Positions 51,001 to 57,639 of a stretch of DNA of 64,000 nt are shown here, in pieces (the first letter of the stretch is position 1; each line of letters begins with the position of its first letter). Source of the stretch: Tsukamurella paurometabola. GTDB lineage: Bacteria > Actinomycetota > Actinomycetes > Mycobacteriales > Mycobacteriaceae. The notes under the pieces are model-generated. The model ran no database searches, was not told the DNA's origin, and saw only the letters and a list, made by a program, of their open reading frames with translations. Location of the stretch: contig NZ_LR131273.1 in the NCBI RefSeq assembly GCF_900631615.1, positions 62,001 through 126,000 on the forward strand. Direction: 5' to 3'. The position numbers were made by a program, and so were the translations under genes.

Positions 51001-54000
51001 GGCGTCCGGCACGGCCAGCTGCTCGTCGCCGTACAGCGCCGACAGGCCGACGGGGAGGCTGTCCGCGGTGATCGCCGCGTGGTCGGCGGCGTCCTCGGCG
51101 CGGAACTCGAAGTCGATGGTGGCGGCACCGTCGGTCACCGCGGGCAGGTCACCGGCCGCGGCCAGCGCGACCAGCTTGGACATGGATTCGCTCGCGGCGC
51201 CGAGCTCGATGACGGGAACGCCGCCGTCGGCGCAGCTGTCGGGGACCTGGATCGGGATGACGAGGTCGGTACCGGAGACCGGGATCTCCAGGACCACGGC
51301 GTTCGGGCCGGTCACCCGCAGGCGGGCCCCGGTGGCGGCGTGCAGCGCGGAATCGCCGCTCTCCTCGACGGACCAGGTGCTGCCGGCGCCCAGGCGCGCG
51401 ATGGGGCTGTGCACGAGACGACCGGCCCACAGGATGTTGGTGGCGGCCAGGGCGCGCGCGAGCGGCACGGATTCGACGCCGGGCACCACGCGGCGGCCGG
51501 CGACGGCGTCCGCGACGGCGCCCTCGCCGAGGCGACGGCGGACCAGCTCGGCCTCGAACCGGTCGAGCAGGTCGCCGACGGGCTCGTCGACGCGGGTGAT
51601 GCCGGCGACGGCCTCCGGGCCGGGGATGATGCACACCTCGTCGGCGGAGTAGCGCGGCGAATGCGCCTGCCACAGCGAGTCGGAGCGCCACCAGCGGCGG
51701 ACGTCCTTGTCGACGACGGGCACGAAGTTCACCGGCTTGCCCGGGGTGCGGCACAGCGACACGAAGAACGGGACGTCGGCGGGGTGCAGACGGGTCTCGG
51801 CCGCCTCGGGGTAGCGCTGGAGCAACCGATCCAGCGCGGCGTAGGCGTCATCGGTGGCGGTGACGTCGGCGAAGGAGGTCTCGATGGGGCCGCGGTCCTC
51901 GGCCGCGAGGCGCGCCTCGGCGCGGTGCAGCATGGACAGGAAGCGGTCCTGGTGCGTGATGTCGAGCCAGCCGTAGTCGCCGAAGCGGCTGGGGTCGGCG
52001 GCGGCGACCTGCTCGCGGGTGCCGACCGACAGCTCGAGGTAGCGCTCGAGCCACTGCGCGTAGGTCATCGCGTCGGCGTCGCCGAAGTACGGCTTCGCGG
52101 TGCCCGCCATCGCGGCGATGATCTCGTCGCGGCGCTCGGCGACGGCATCGCCGTCACCGGCCACCTCGTCGAGCAGACGACCGCACGCGGACGCGGTGTT
52201 GTCGATCTCGTGGATGTCCGCGCCCAGCTGGCTGCGGCCCGAGGCCATGCCGCCGCCGGCGTGGCCGGCGCCGATCCAGTCGGGCGTGCCGGGGATCTCG
52301 GCGAGCAGGCGCTTGACGTCGTCCGACGTGGTGGCCTCGAGCGTCGCCATCGCGGCGGTGCCGACGAGGATGCCGTCGACGGGCATCGCGGGCGCGCCGT
52401 ACTTGCGCGACCACTCGCCGGAGAGGTACTCGGCGGCCAGTTCGGGCGTGCCGATGCCGCCGCCGACCGCGAGCACGACGTTGTTGCGGTCGCGCAGTTC
52501 GGCGTAGGTCACGAGCAGCAGCTCGTCGAGGTCCTCCCACGAGTGGTGACCGCCGGCCTTGCCGCCCTCGACGTGCACGATCACGGGGAACTGCGGGACC
52601 TCGGCGGCGATGCGCGCCACCTGGCGGATCTGCTCGACGGTGCCGGGCTTGAAGGCGACGTGCCGCATGCCGGCCTCGGTCAGCTCCTCGACGAGGGCGG
52701 TCGCCTCCTCCAGCTCGGGGATGCCGGCGGTGATGACCACGCCGTCGAGCGGGGCGCCCGCGGCGCGGGCCTTCTGCACGATGCGCTTGCCGCCGAGCTG
52801 CAGCTTCCACAGGTACGGATCGAGGAACAGGGAGTTGAACTGCGCGGCGCGACCCGGCTCGAGGAGCGCGGTCAGCTTCGCGATGTTATCGGCGAAGATC
52901 GGCTCGGTGACCTGGCCGCCGCCCGCCAGCTCGGCCCAGTGGCCGGCGTTGGCGGCCGCGGCCACGATGCCGGGATCGACGGTGGTCGGGGTCATTCCGG
53001 CGAGCAGGATCGGGCTGCGGCCGGTGAGCTCGGTGAAGCGGGTGGAGAGCACCGTGCGGCCGTCGGGCAGGCTCACCAGGCGCGGCGCGAACTCCGACCA
53101 GGCCAGGGGGAGCTCGGGCACGCCGCCGGGCGAGAAGAGGTTGCGGGCGCCGCGCAGCGTGGTGGCGGGGACGAGGCCGACGCCGCGGCCCCGTGCGGGG
53201 GCGGCGGAGAGCTTGGTGGCGATGTCCTCGGGGCCGAGGTCGATCAGCCAGCGCGCGCCCTTGCCGATCGCGCCCTCCACCTCCGCGACCCAGTCGACGG
53301 GCTCGACCAGGACGGCCGCGGCGAGGCGGGCGGCGGTCTCGGTGTTGAGACCGCACCGCTCCGCCCACTCGGTGACCAGGCCGACACCGTCGGCGAGGGC
53401 GGGGTGGTGGAAGCCGATGTCGACGGCGACGTCCTCGAACTTCGGGGCGAACGCGGCGCCGCCGGTGAGCTTCTCCTTGCGCTGCTCCTCCTCGGCCTCG
53501 GCGACCGACTCGCAGAACTCGCGGAAGCCGGCGAGCAGCTTCGGGGTGCCGGTGAGCACGAAGGAGTTGCGGTTGTTGCGCACCGCGAGCACCGGGCCGC
53601 AGGCGTCGAAGGAGACGGTGGCGGTGAAGTCGGCGAGCAGCTTCTCGAGCTTGTCCTGCCGGACGCCGGAGACGGCCATCATCGGGGTGGCGCCGCCGAG
53701 CGCGACGAGACCCTTGCGCCGGGCGACGACACGGCCCGCGGCGCCGATCAGGCGCGCGATGGCGAGCAGGTCGCCCTCGTTGCCGCGCGAGGCGAAGGCG
53801 GAGACCGCGAGCTGGCCCTGCGAGTGGCCGATGGCCGCGACGGGCGGCACGTCCCACGGATCGAGACCCTGGGCCTCGAGCCCGTAGAGCGCGACGAGCT
53901 GTGCGAACAGCACGCCGGGGACGGAGAAGACGGCACCGTCGACCTGTGGGGCGAGGGGGCGGCGCGAGCCGGCCGCCGGCTGCCCGGCGTCCTCTTCCTC

Positions 54001-54339
54001 CTCGTCGGTGGTCTCGGCCTCGGAGGCGGCGATGGAGGCGTCGCGCCAGCGCATCGGGTCGAAGGTCAGCGCCTGCGCGCGGAGCAGCTCGGCGCGAACG
54101 GGCTCGAGCACGCTGTCGGCGCGCGCGACGAAGCCGTCGAAGAGGTCGCGGTACTCGGGATCATCGGCGAGGCCGGTCTGCTCCAGGAGCGAGACGAGGC
54201 CCGGCAGCCACGGGCCGCCCTGGCCGCCGAAGACGAGCGCGTACTGCTCCCCCGCTGCCAACCTGTCCACCAGCGCGTCGTTGCTCCGCGGTCCCTTCGC
54301 GGTGCGTGCATTGGCGGTGACGAAGTCGTCGACAGTCAT
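45046..54339 (-). CDS. fas: Type I fatty acid synthase (single polypeptide)
   Basis: A 3,097-residue multienzyme, close in size to mycobacterial FAS-I. Order seen: acetyltransferase (Ser in GHSQGQ near 172), enoyl reductase (GGGIGTPE near 626), dehydratase (GDHNPIHTS near 1,256), malonyl/palmitoyl transferase (GHSVGEY near 1,462), carrier domain (Ser in GVSSRRNQ near 1,830), ketoreductase (VTGASAGSI near 2,147) and ketosynthase (Cys in AACATAAV near 2,740, His in KHDTSTN and GHAKGG). It makes C16-C26 acyl-CoAs, precursors for mycolic acids and phospholipids. The ATG at 54,339 has CGAGGAG upstream; a longer N-terminus is Arg/Cys-rich and unlikely. Confidence 0.97.
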   Translation of the reverse strand: MTVDDFVTANARTAKGPRSNDALVDRLAAGEQYALVFGGQGGPWLPGLVSLLEQTGLADDPEYRDLFDGFVARADSVLEPVRAELLRAQALTFDPMRWRDASIAASEAETTDEEEEDAGQPAAGSRRPLAPQVDGAVFSVPGVLFAQLVALYGLEAQGLDPWDVPPVAAIGHSQGQLAVSAFASRGNEGDLLAIARLIGAAGRVVARRKGLVALGGATPMMAVSGVRQDKLEKLLADFTATVSFDACGPVLAVRNNRNSFVLTGTPKLLAGFREFCESVAEAEEEQRKEKLTGGAAFAPKFEDVAVDIGFHHPALADGVGLVTEWAERCGLNTETAARLAAAVLVEPVDWVAEVEGAIGKGARWLIDLGPEDIATKLSAAPARGRGVGLVPATTLRGARNLFSPGGVPELPLAWSEFAPRLVSLPDGRTVLSTRFTELTGRSPILLAGMTPTTVDPGIVAAAANAGHWAELAGGGQVTEPIFADNIAKLTALLEPGRAAQFNSLFLDPYLWKLQLGGKRIVQKARAAGAPLDGVVITAGIPELEEATALVEELTEAGMRHVAFKPGTVEQIRQVARIAAEVPQFPVIVHVEGGKAGGHHSWEDLDELLLVTYAELRDRNNVVLAVGGGIGTPELAAEYLSGEWSRKYGAPAMPVDGILVGTAAMATLEATTSDDVKRLLAEIPGTPDWIGAGHAGGGMASGRSQLGADIHEIDNTASACGRLLDEVAGDGDAVAERRDEIIAAMAGTAKPYFGDADAMTYAQWLERYLELSVGTREQVAAADPSRFGDYGWLDITHQDRFLSMLHRAEARLAAEDRGPIETSFADVTATDDAYAALDRLLQRYPEAAETRLHPADVPFFVSLCRTPGKPVNFVPVVDKDVRRWWRSDSLWQAHSPRYSADEVCIIPGPEAVAGITRVDEPVGDLLDRFEAELVRRRLGEGAVADAVAGRRVVPGVESVPLARALAATNILWAGRLVHSPIARLGAGSTWSVEESGDSALHAATGARLRVTGPNAVVLEIPVSGTDLVIPIQVPDSCADGGVPVIELGAASESMSKLVALAAAGDLPAVTDGAATIDFEFRAEDAADHAAITADSLPVGLSALYGDEQLAVPDAFVGLCWPASFAVVGAATTAEGRPVVEGMLDLVHLDHAIELAANPTPGAYRATARLEDVTATDIGTVVTVGIDVRAPGADAPAVTMTERFAIRGRTGEAELADPQPAGGARGETATETPRKRVRQAVVNAPQDMSGFAAVSGDHNPIHTSQVAASLAGLPGPIVHGMWLSAAAQQVASASNGDVMHRKIRGWTTRFLGMVLPGDEVQFTVERVGIDRGGELLEVTARVGDELVMAASAVAFPAVTAYVFPGQGIQGKGMGLNQRSRSKAAREVWDAADAHTRENLGFSILAVVRDNPLSIRANGTVYTHPDGVLYLTEFTQVAMATVACAQLAELTEIGARVDDPIIAGHSVGEYNALASAGVLPLGTILETVFHRGRIMQQLVPRDEQGRSPYAMAALRPELFDVDDADIAEWVEGNLEGADEFAEIVNLNLRGAQYVVVGNQAGLDALEKAIAERTGSPKAFQLVPGIDIPFHSSVLRDGVPEFAARLQELVPAEFDYTKLVGKYLPNLVARPFELTADFAVSILDVVPSEPVRALVADWDAAAANPMATARTLLIELLAWQFASPVRWIETQDQLLIDTDHGGLGVERFIEVGLASAPTLANLASRTLALASYQRAAATVLNAERDAAKVFATDEDVPEDEGAEAAAEDTAPAAAPAAAAPAAAPVASAPSGGPRPADLTFDASDATRAMIAIWTKMRPDQLEKTDTIETLCDGVSSRRNQLLLDLGSELNLGAIDGAAEADLPTLAATVTKLARTYKPLGPVLSETVGNQLRKLLGSTGKRPNYITEYVTGTWELGPGWAQHTVLALATGTREGASVRGGDLATLLDGPVTNAAALDALIDRAVAEVGAAQGVPVGKPSAGGGGGGATVDAAALAEFTSAITGEDGALAASARVLLQKLGLETVEGGLPALDDESERLAALIATELGDDWTSAVAPAFDANKAVLIDDRWASAREDLLRVWNMDPSTFPTYSKHILETAKGAGPALVNQAKWWEKKATAAGRPEHARAYAFLSGLAESTPEPGVYADEVAVVTGASAGSIAAAVAARLLAGGATVIATTSRLDDKRLDFFKELYRTSARTDASLWVVPANMASYADVDALVAWIGERQAETVGPYTTVHKEALVPTMLFPFAAPRVSGDMSDAGPRAELEMKILLWSVERLIAGLAAIGKDTDLASRLHVVLPGSPNRGMFGGDGAYGESKASLDALVTRWNAEKSWSERVTLAHAIIGWVRGTGLMGGNDPLVEAVEAAGVRTWSTFEMADKLLANASAEARERAATAPIFDDLTGGLGGVNLDMKALAEQAMEARLAEAAEAEDEGTIAALPGAPVATLREPDWGSVEARPEDMVVIVGAGEVGPYGSSRTRFEMEVDERLSAAGVAELAWVTGMITWENDPEPGWYDAESGELVPEAELADKYHDAVVERCGIREFSDDGDIVDQSAPLLVSVFLPEDMSFVVANEAEARAFADADPENTVAVPMESGEWRITRKAGTEIRVPRRTKLLRSVGGQVPDGFDPTHWGITPEMVESVDRLALWNLVATVDAFISAGFEPAELMEYVHPSHVANTQGTGMGGMSSMRDLFINTLLGEPNQNDILQEALPNVVAAHVVQSYVGSYGAMIHPVAACATAAVSVEEGVDKIKVGKALFAVTGGFDDLSIEGITGFGMMQATADSEKMLSKGISPRRFSRANDRRRAGFVEAQGGGTVLLARGDVAAKMGLPVLGVVAWAQSFGDGVHTSIPAPGMGALSVAAGGPEAPMARSLRQLGVEADDVSIISKHDTSTNANDPNEANLHERIAASIGRSEGAPMFVVSQKSLTGHAKGGAAAFQLIGMCQMLNDQVVPPNRSLDCVDDEMRKYPHLVWLRETHRFDESFRPKAGLLTSLGFGHVSGLIAVVHRDAFLASLDPAARAEYLATAREREVAGARAVLSAMCGRSGLYRKPPAGRRFGADASSEATDRSEAALLLDEGVRLGPDGTYCADGCR

Positions 54340-54647
54340 GAATCTCCTCGGATCAGCTCGCTGCGCGCCGCTATGACGGCACGTCCGCGGCAGGCCCGCG
54401 GAAAACCCGTATCCCATGAGAACACAGGATTCGCACCAGCTCTGACGTGCAGATATGTAACCAGTCGGTATACCGGCGAGTAGCTTGGAGATATCGATTC
54501 ACGGGTGTATCCGAACGCCGATACACGCATGAATCCACGCAGGTCCACCGGCGGGTGACGGCGATCACCGATGTTTCCCGCCAGTAGCAGTTGTTATCGA
54601 ATCGTTACCTACCCCATGGCCCGGTCGACGGTCGGTAGTCTGAGCCG
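54340..54647. promoter_or_regulatory. fas/sirtuin divergent region with large nested dyad
   Basis: This 308-bp gap has no gene. A nested inverted repeat spans 54,496-54,535: outer GATTCA/TGAATC and inner GTGTATC/GATACAC with an 8-bp centre, probably an operator. CGGTATACCG (54,466-54,475) is a second palindrome. TAGTCT (54,636-54,641) ends six nt before the sirtuin ATG, a likely leaderless promoter. The fas promoter itself was not fixed. Confidence 0.65.
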
Positions 54648-55466
54648 ATGCAGCCCGGAATGCACCCTTCCGACCGCCCCGCGGAGATCTCCGTCCCCGC
54701 CGCCGTCGCGGAGCTGGTGCGCTCCGCCGAGTCCGTCGCGGTGCTCACCGGCGCGGGCATGAGCCGCGAATCCGGGATCGCGACCTTCCGCGAGGCGCAG
54801 ACCGGCCTGTGGGAGCAGTACGAGCCCGAGGCGATCGCCTCGGTGGACGGCTGGAACAACGACAACGCCCTGGTTTGGGGCTGGTACCAGTGGCGCGCGC
54901 ACGTGGCCCGGCAGGCGGATCCCAACGACGGACACATCGCGCTCGCCGAGCTGGCCTCGCACCGCACCGTCTCGATCGTCACGCAGAACGTCGACGACCT
55001 GCACGAGCGGGCCGGCTCACGGGTGATCTCACACCTGCACGGGAGCCTCTTCGCCCCGCGCTGCGAGCACTGCGGCACCCCCTACCTGGGCGCCGACGCC
55101 TTCCTCCCCGACGATGCCGACGTCACGCCGCAGCTGCGGGCCACGCCGCCCACGTGCATGCACTGCCTGTCGCTGGTGCGGCCGGGCATCGTCTGGTTCG
55201 GCGAGGCGCTGCCCATGGACGCCTGGAGCCGCGCGGAGGCGGCGGTCGTCATGGCCGACGTGGTGCTGGTCGTCGGCACGTCCGGCATCGTCTACCCGGC
55301 GGCGCGCCTGCCCGAGACGGCGCTCGCCGCCGGGATCCCGGTGATCGAGATCAACCCCGAGCGGACGCCGCTCAGCGAGGCCGCCTCGTACCACTGGCGG
55401 GGCACCGCGGCGACGACGCTGCCCGCGCTGGTCGCGGCGATCAACGCGGGCGCGGCTCGCTCGTAG
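54648..55466 (+). CDS. Sirtuin NAD-dependent protein deacylase, class III type
   Basis: A 272-residue enzyme. GAGMSRESGIATFRE near 36-50 binds NAD; TQNVDDLHERAG and SHLHGSL hold the catalytic His. Four Cys (CEHC and CMHC) bind zinc. A Tyr-x-x-Arg (WYQWRAH) pocket motif is that of desuccinylases/demalonylases. It removes acyl groups from lysine and could reset proteins acylated by malonyl-CoA from the neighbouring lipid operon; that link is inference. Leaderless start. Confidence 0.92.
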   Translation: MQPGMHPSDRPAEISVPAAVAELVRSAESVAVLTGAGMSRESGIATFREAQTGLWEQYEPEAIASVDGWNNDNALVWGWYQWRAHVARQADPNDGHIALAELASHRTVSIVTQNVDDLHERAGSRVISHLHGSLFAPRCEHCGTPYLGADAFLPDDADVTPQLRATPPTCMHCLSLVRPGIVWFGEALPMDAWSRAEAAVVMADVVLVVGTSGIVYPAARLPETALAAGIPVIEINPERTPLSEAASYHWRGTAATTLPALVAAINAGAARS

Positions 55467-56757
55467 CGGGCGGCGCGGGCGGGCGCGGGGCGTCCGGCGG
55501 ACCGTCGGACTTCCACTGGCCGATCACGCCCGGCCCGACGAGCGGCATGCCACCCACCAGTTCCTCACCGTTCCTGCGGTCGATGAGGTAGGCCGGCACG
55601 CGGTGCCGGCCGTCGCCCTGCCCGCGCTGTCCGCCCGCGCCCGCCGCCGGCATTCCGAAGGGGCCCGACGAGGGCCGCGCGCCCGTCGAGGTGCCCGCCC
55701 CGACCTGCGGCGCCGCCGAGCGCGCGACGGCGGCGTCCTGCCGGAGCCCGAGCGGCGACGCGGTCCGCCCGACCTCGGCCCGGCCGCCGCCGAGCCCCGA
55801 GATCCCGGCGCCCGTGCGCGCGGCCGAGGTGACCGGGACCGCGGCCGACGGCGACAGGAGCGACGACGACGGATCGTCGGCGGAGGCGACGGGGTCGTAC
55901 GCCGCGTCGTCCTGCAGGGGGTCCGTGCCGGTATCGGTGCCCGGGCCCGTGTCGGTCCCGGTAGCGGCCCCGGTGCCGGAACCACCCCCCGTCGTCCCGG
56001 CGCCGGATCCCGCACCGGTCCCGGACGCGGCCGCGCCGGTCTGCGGGTCGGTGGTCCCGCGAGCCGTCCCGTCGGTCGTGGTCGCGGAGCCGCCCGTACC
56101 GGTCCCCGTGTCTGTCGTTCCCGCGCCCGTCCCGGCGCCGGTCGTTCCCGTCCCGCTCCCCGCGCCCGTTCCGGCCGGCTCGACGGACGGCGCCTCCTCC
56201 GGGGCGGCGCTCCCCGTGTAGTCGCGCTTGGTGTTGCCCGGACCGATGTGATCGAAGCCGACCGAGCCGCGGCTGGTACCGAGCGGCAGGGTGGACGCCG
56301 ACGTCTGCACGGGCGCGGAATACGTGCTGCGCATGGCCTCCGCCACCGTGTTCCGGTAGCCGGAGTCCGCCCACGGACCGGTACCGCTGGGCGGATCGGG
56401 CAGGTCGCTGAACAGCTCGTTCGTCGTGGACGCCGTCTCCGACAGCGCGTCCACGTTCTGCACGAGCCTGCGGAGCGCGACGGCGTTGGTGTACGCACGC
56501 CGGACGAAGTCCCCCAGTTCGACGTACGACTGATCCTTGGCCTCACCGCTCCACCGCGTACTCAGGATCACCGTGTCGCGCTGCAGCTCCGCGAGGCTGT
56601 CCGCGTGGGCGTTGCCCGCGCTGCCGATGGCACGCGCGTCCGCCGCGACGCCCGAGCCGGACAGCCCCCGCGCGAAGTGCCGCACCTCGGCGATCGCCAT
56701 CCCCTCCCACGCGGTCTGCCCGATGTCCTGGAAATCCGTCACATCAATTGGACGCAC
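55441..56757 (-). CDS. Gly/Thr-rich protein resembling type VII secretion substrates
   Basis: A protein of about 438 residues. The N-terminal 170 residues are helical, WXG/EspB-like in style (HFARGLSGSGVAADARAIGS, FVRRAYTNAVALRRLVQNVDAL). A long Gly/Thr/Asp repeat (GTGAGSGTGTTGAG) spans about 180-300. The C-terminal tail has VPAYLIDRRNGEELVGGMPLVGPGVIG, which I recall from proteins of ESX loci. GTG starts at 56,757 or 56,742 are both possible. It overlaps the sirtuin 3' end by 26 bp. No ESX ATPase is in the window. Confidence 0.55.
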   Translation of the reverse strand: MRPIDVTDFQDIGQTAWEGMAIAEVRHFARGLSGSGVAADARAIGSAGNAHADSLAELQRDTVILSTRWSGEAKDQSYVELGDFVRRAYTNAVALRRLVQNVDALSETASTTNELFSDLPDPPSGTGPWADSGYRNTVAEAMRSTYSAPVQTSASTLPLGTSRGSVGFDHIGPGNTKRDYTGSAAPEEAPSVEPAGTGAGSGTGTTGAGTGAGTTDTGTGTGGSATTTDGTARGTTDPQTGAAASGTGAGSGAGTTGGGSGTGAATGTDTGPGTDTGTDPLQDDAAYDPVASADDPSSSLLSPSAAVPVTSAARTGAGISGLGGGRAEVGRTASPLGLRQDAAVARSAAPQVGAGTSTGARPSSGPFGMPAAGAGGQRGQGDGRHRVPAYLIDRRNGEELVGGMPLVGPGVIGQWKSDGPPDAPRPPAPPATSEPRPR

Positions 56758-56789
56758 CAGGGACGCCCACGGTTCCCGCGCCGCCGGAT

Positions 56790-56795
56790 TAGGGT
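56790..56795 (+). promoter_or_regulatory. -10 box TAGGGT fixing a leaderless GTG start
   Basis: TAGGGT ends 7 nt before the GTG at 56,803. This favours that start over the ATG at 56,821. Confidence 0.55.
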
Positions 56796-56802
56796 GAACC
56801 GG

Positions 56803-57627
56803 GTGAACGATTCGATCGCGATGCCCGACCGCGACACCGTGCTGTGCATGTCGCTCTCCGGCCGCCCCAGCAGCATCGGCACCCGGTTCCACAACTACCT
56901 GTACCGCGAGCTCGGCCTGAACTACCTGTACAAGGCCTTCTCCACCACCGACCTGCCCGCGGCCATCGGTGGGGTCCGCGCGCTCGGCGTCCGGGGCTGT
57001 GCCGTCTCGATGCCCTTCAAGGAGGCGGTGATCGAGCTGATCGACGTGATGGAGCCGTCGGCGAGCGCCATCGACTCGGTGAACACCATCGTCAACGAGG
57101 ACGGTGTGCTCCACGCCTACAACACCGACTACGCGGCGGTCGCCTCGCTGCTGCGCTCGCACGGCGTCGATCCGGCGCTGCCGGTCGCGGTCCACGGCTC
57201 GGGCGGCATGGCGAAGGCGGTGGTGGCGGCCCTGCGCGACCACGGCTGCGCCGACGTGACCGTGGTGGCCCGCAACGTCGCGGCGGGTTCCGCGCTCGCG
57301 GGCCTGTACGGCTTCCGGCATGCGACGGAGGCGCCCGGCGGGGCGCGGGTCCTGGTCAACGCCACGCCGGTCGGGATGGCGGGTGGACCCGCCGCGGAGG
57401 AGCTCTCCTTCCCCGCGGCCCTCGTCGCCGGCGCGGACACCGTCTTCGACGTGGTGGCGATGCCGCCCGAGACGCCCCTGGTGCGCGCGGGTCGCGCCGC
57501 GGGCACGACGGTGATCACCGGGGCGGAGGTCATCGCGCTCCAGGCCGCGGAGCAGTTCGTGCTCTACACCGGCGTGCGCCCCGACCCCGACCTGGTGCGG
57601 GAGGCGTCGGAGTACTCCCGGGCCTGA
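56803..57627 (+). CDS. Shikimate dehydrogenase-like oxidoreductase
   Basis: A 274-residue NAD(P)-enzyme. The substrate-binding side has LSGRPSSIGTRFHNYLYREL and CAVSMPFKEAVIEL with the catalytic-type Lys. NTDYAAV supplies the Asp, and HGSGGMAKAVVAALRDHG is the nucleotide-binding loop. Motifs fit AroE, but the N-terminal FHNYLY pattern recalls the HI0607-like SdhL branch, whose real substrate is unclear. The core aroE may be elsewhere. The main neighbour is a convergent helicase-nuclease gene. Confidence 0.82.
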   Translation: MNDSIAMPDRDTVLCMSLSGRPSSIGTRFHNYLYRELGLNYLYKAFSTTDLPAAIGGVRALGVRGCAVSMPFKEAVIELIDVMEPSASAIDSVNTIVNEDGVLHAYNTDYAAVASLLRSHGVDPALPVAVHGSGGMAKAVVAALRDHGCADVTVVARNVAAGSALAGLYGFRHATEAPGGARVLVNATPVGMAGGPAAEELSFPAALVAGADTVFDVVAMPPETPLVRAGRAAGTTVITGAEVIALQAAEQFVLYTGVRPDPDLVREASEYSRA

Positions 57628-57639
57628 CCGCGCGGCGAT

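Noticed and set aside
45310-54483. Plus-strand open frame of over 3,000 codons opposite fas
   Set aside because: It has His/Arg/Gly/Asp-rich shadow composition with no domain, and mirrors the real FAS-I frame; it arises from GC-rich codon bias. The same holds for frames opposite the carboxylase (39,228-44,693) and the helicase (58,165-61,926).
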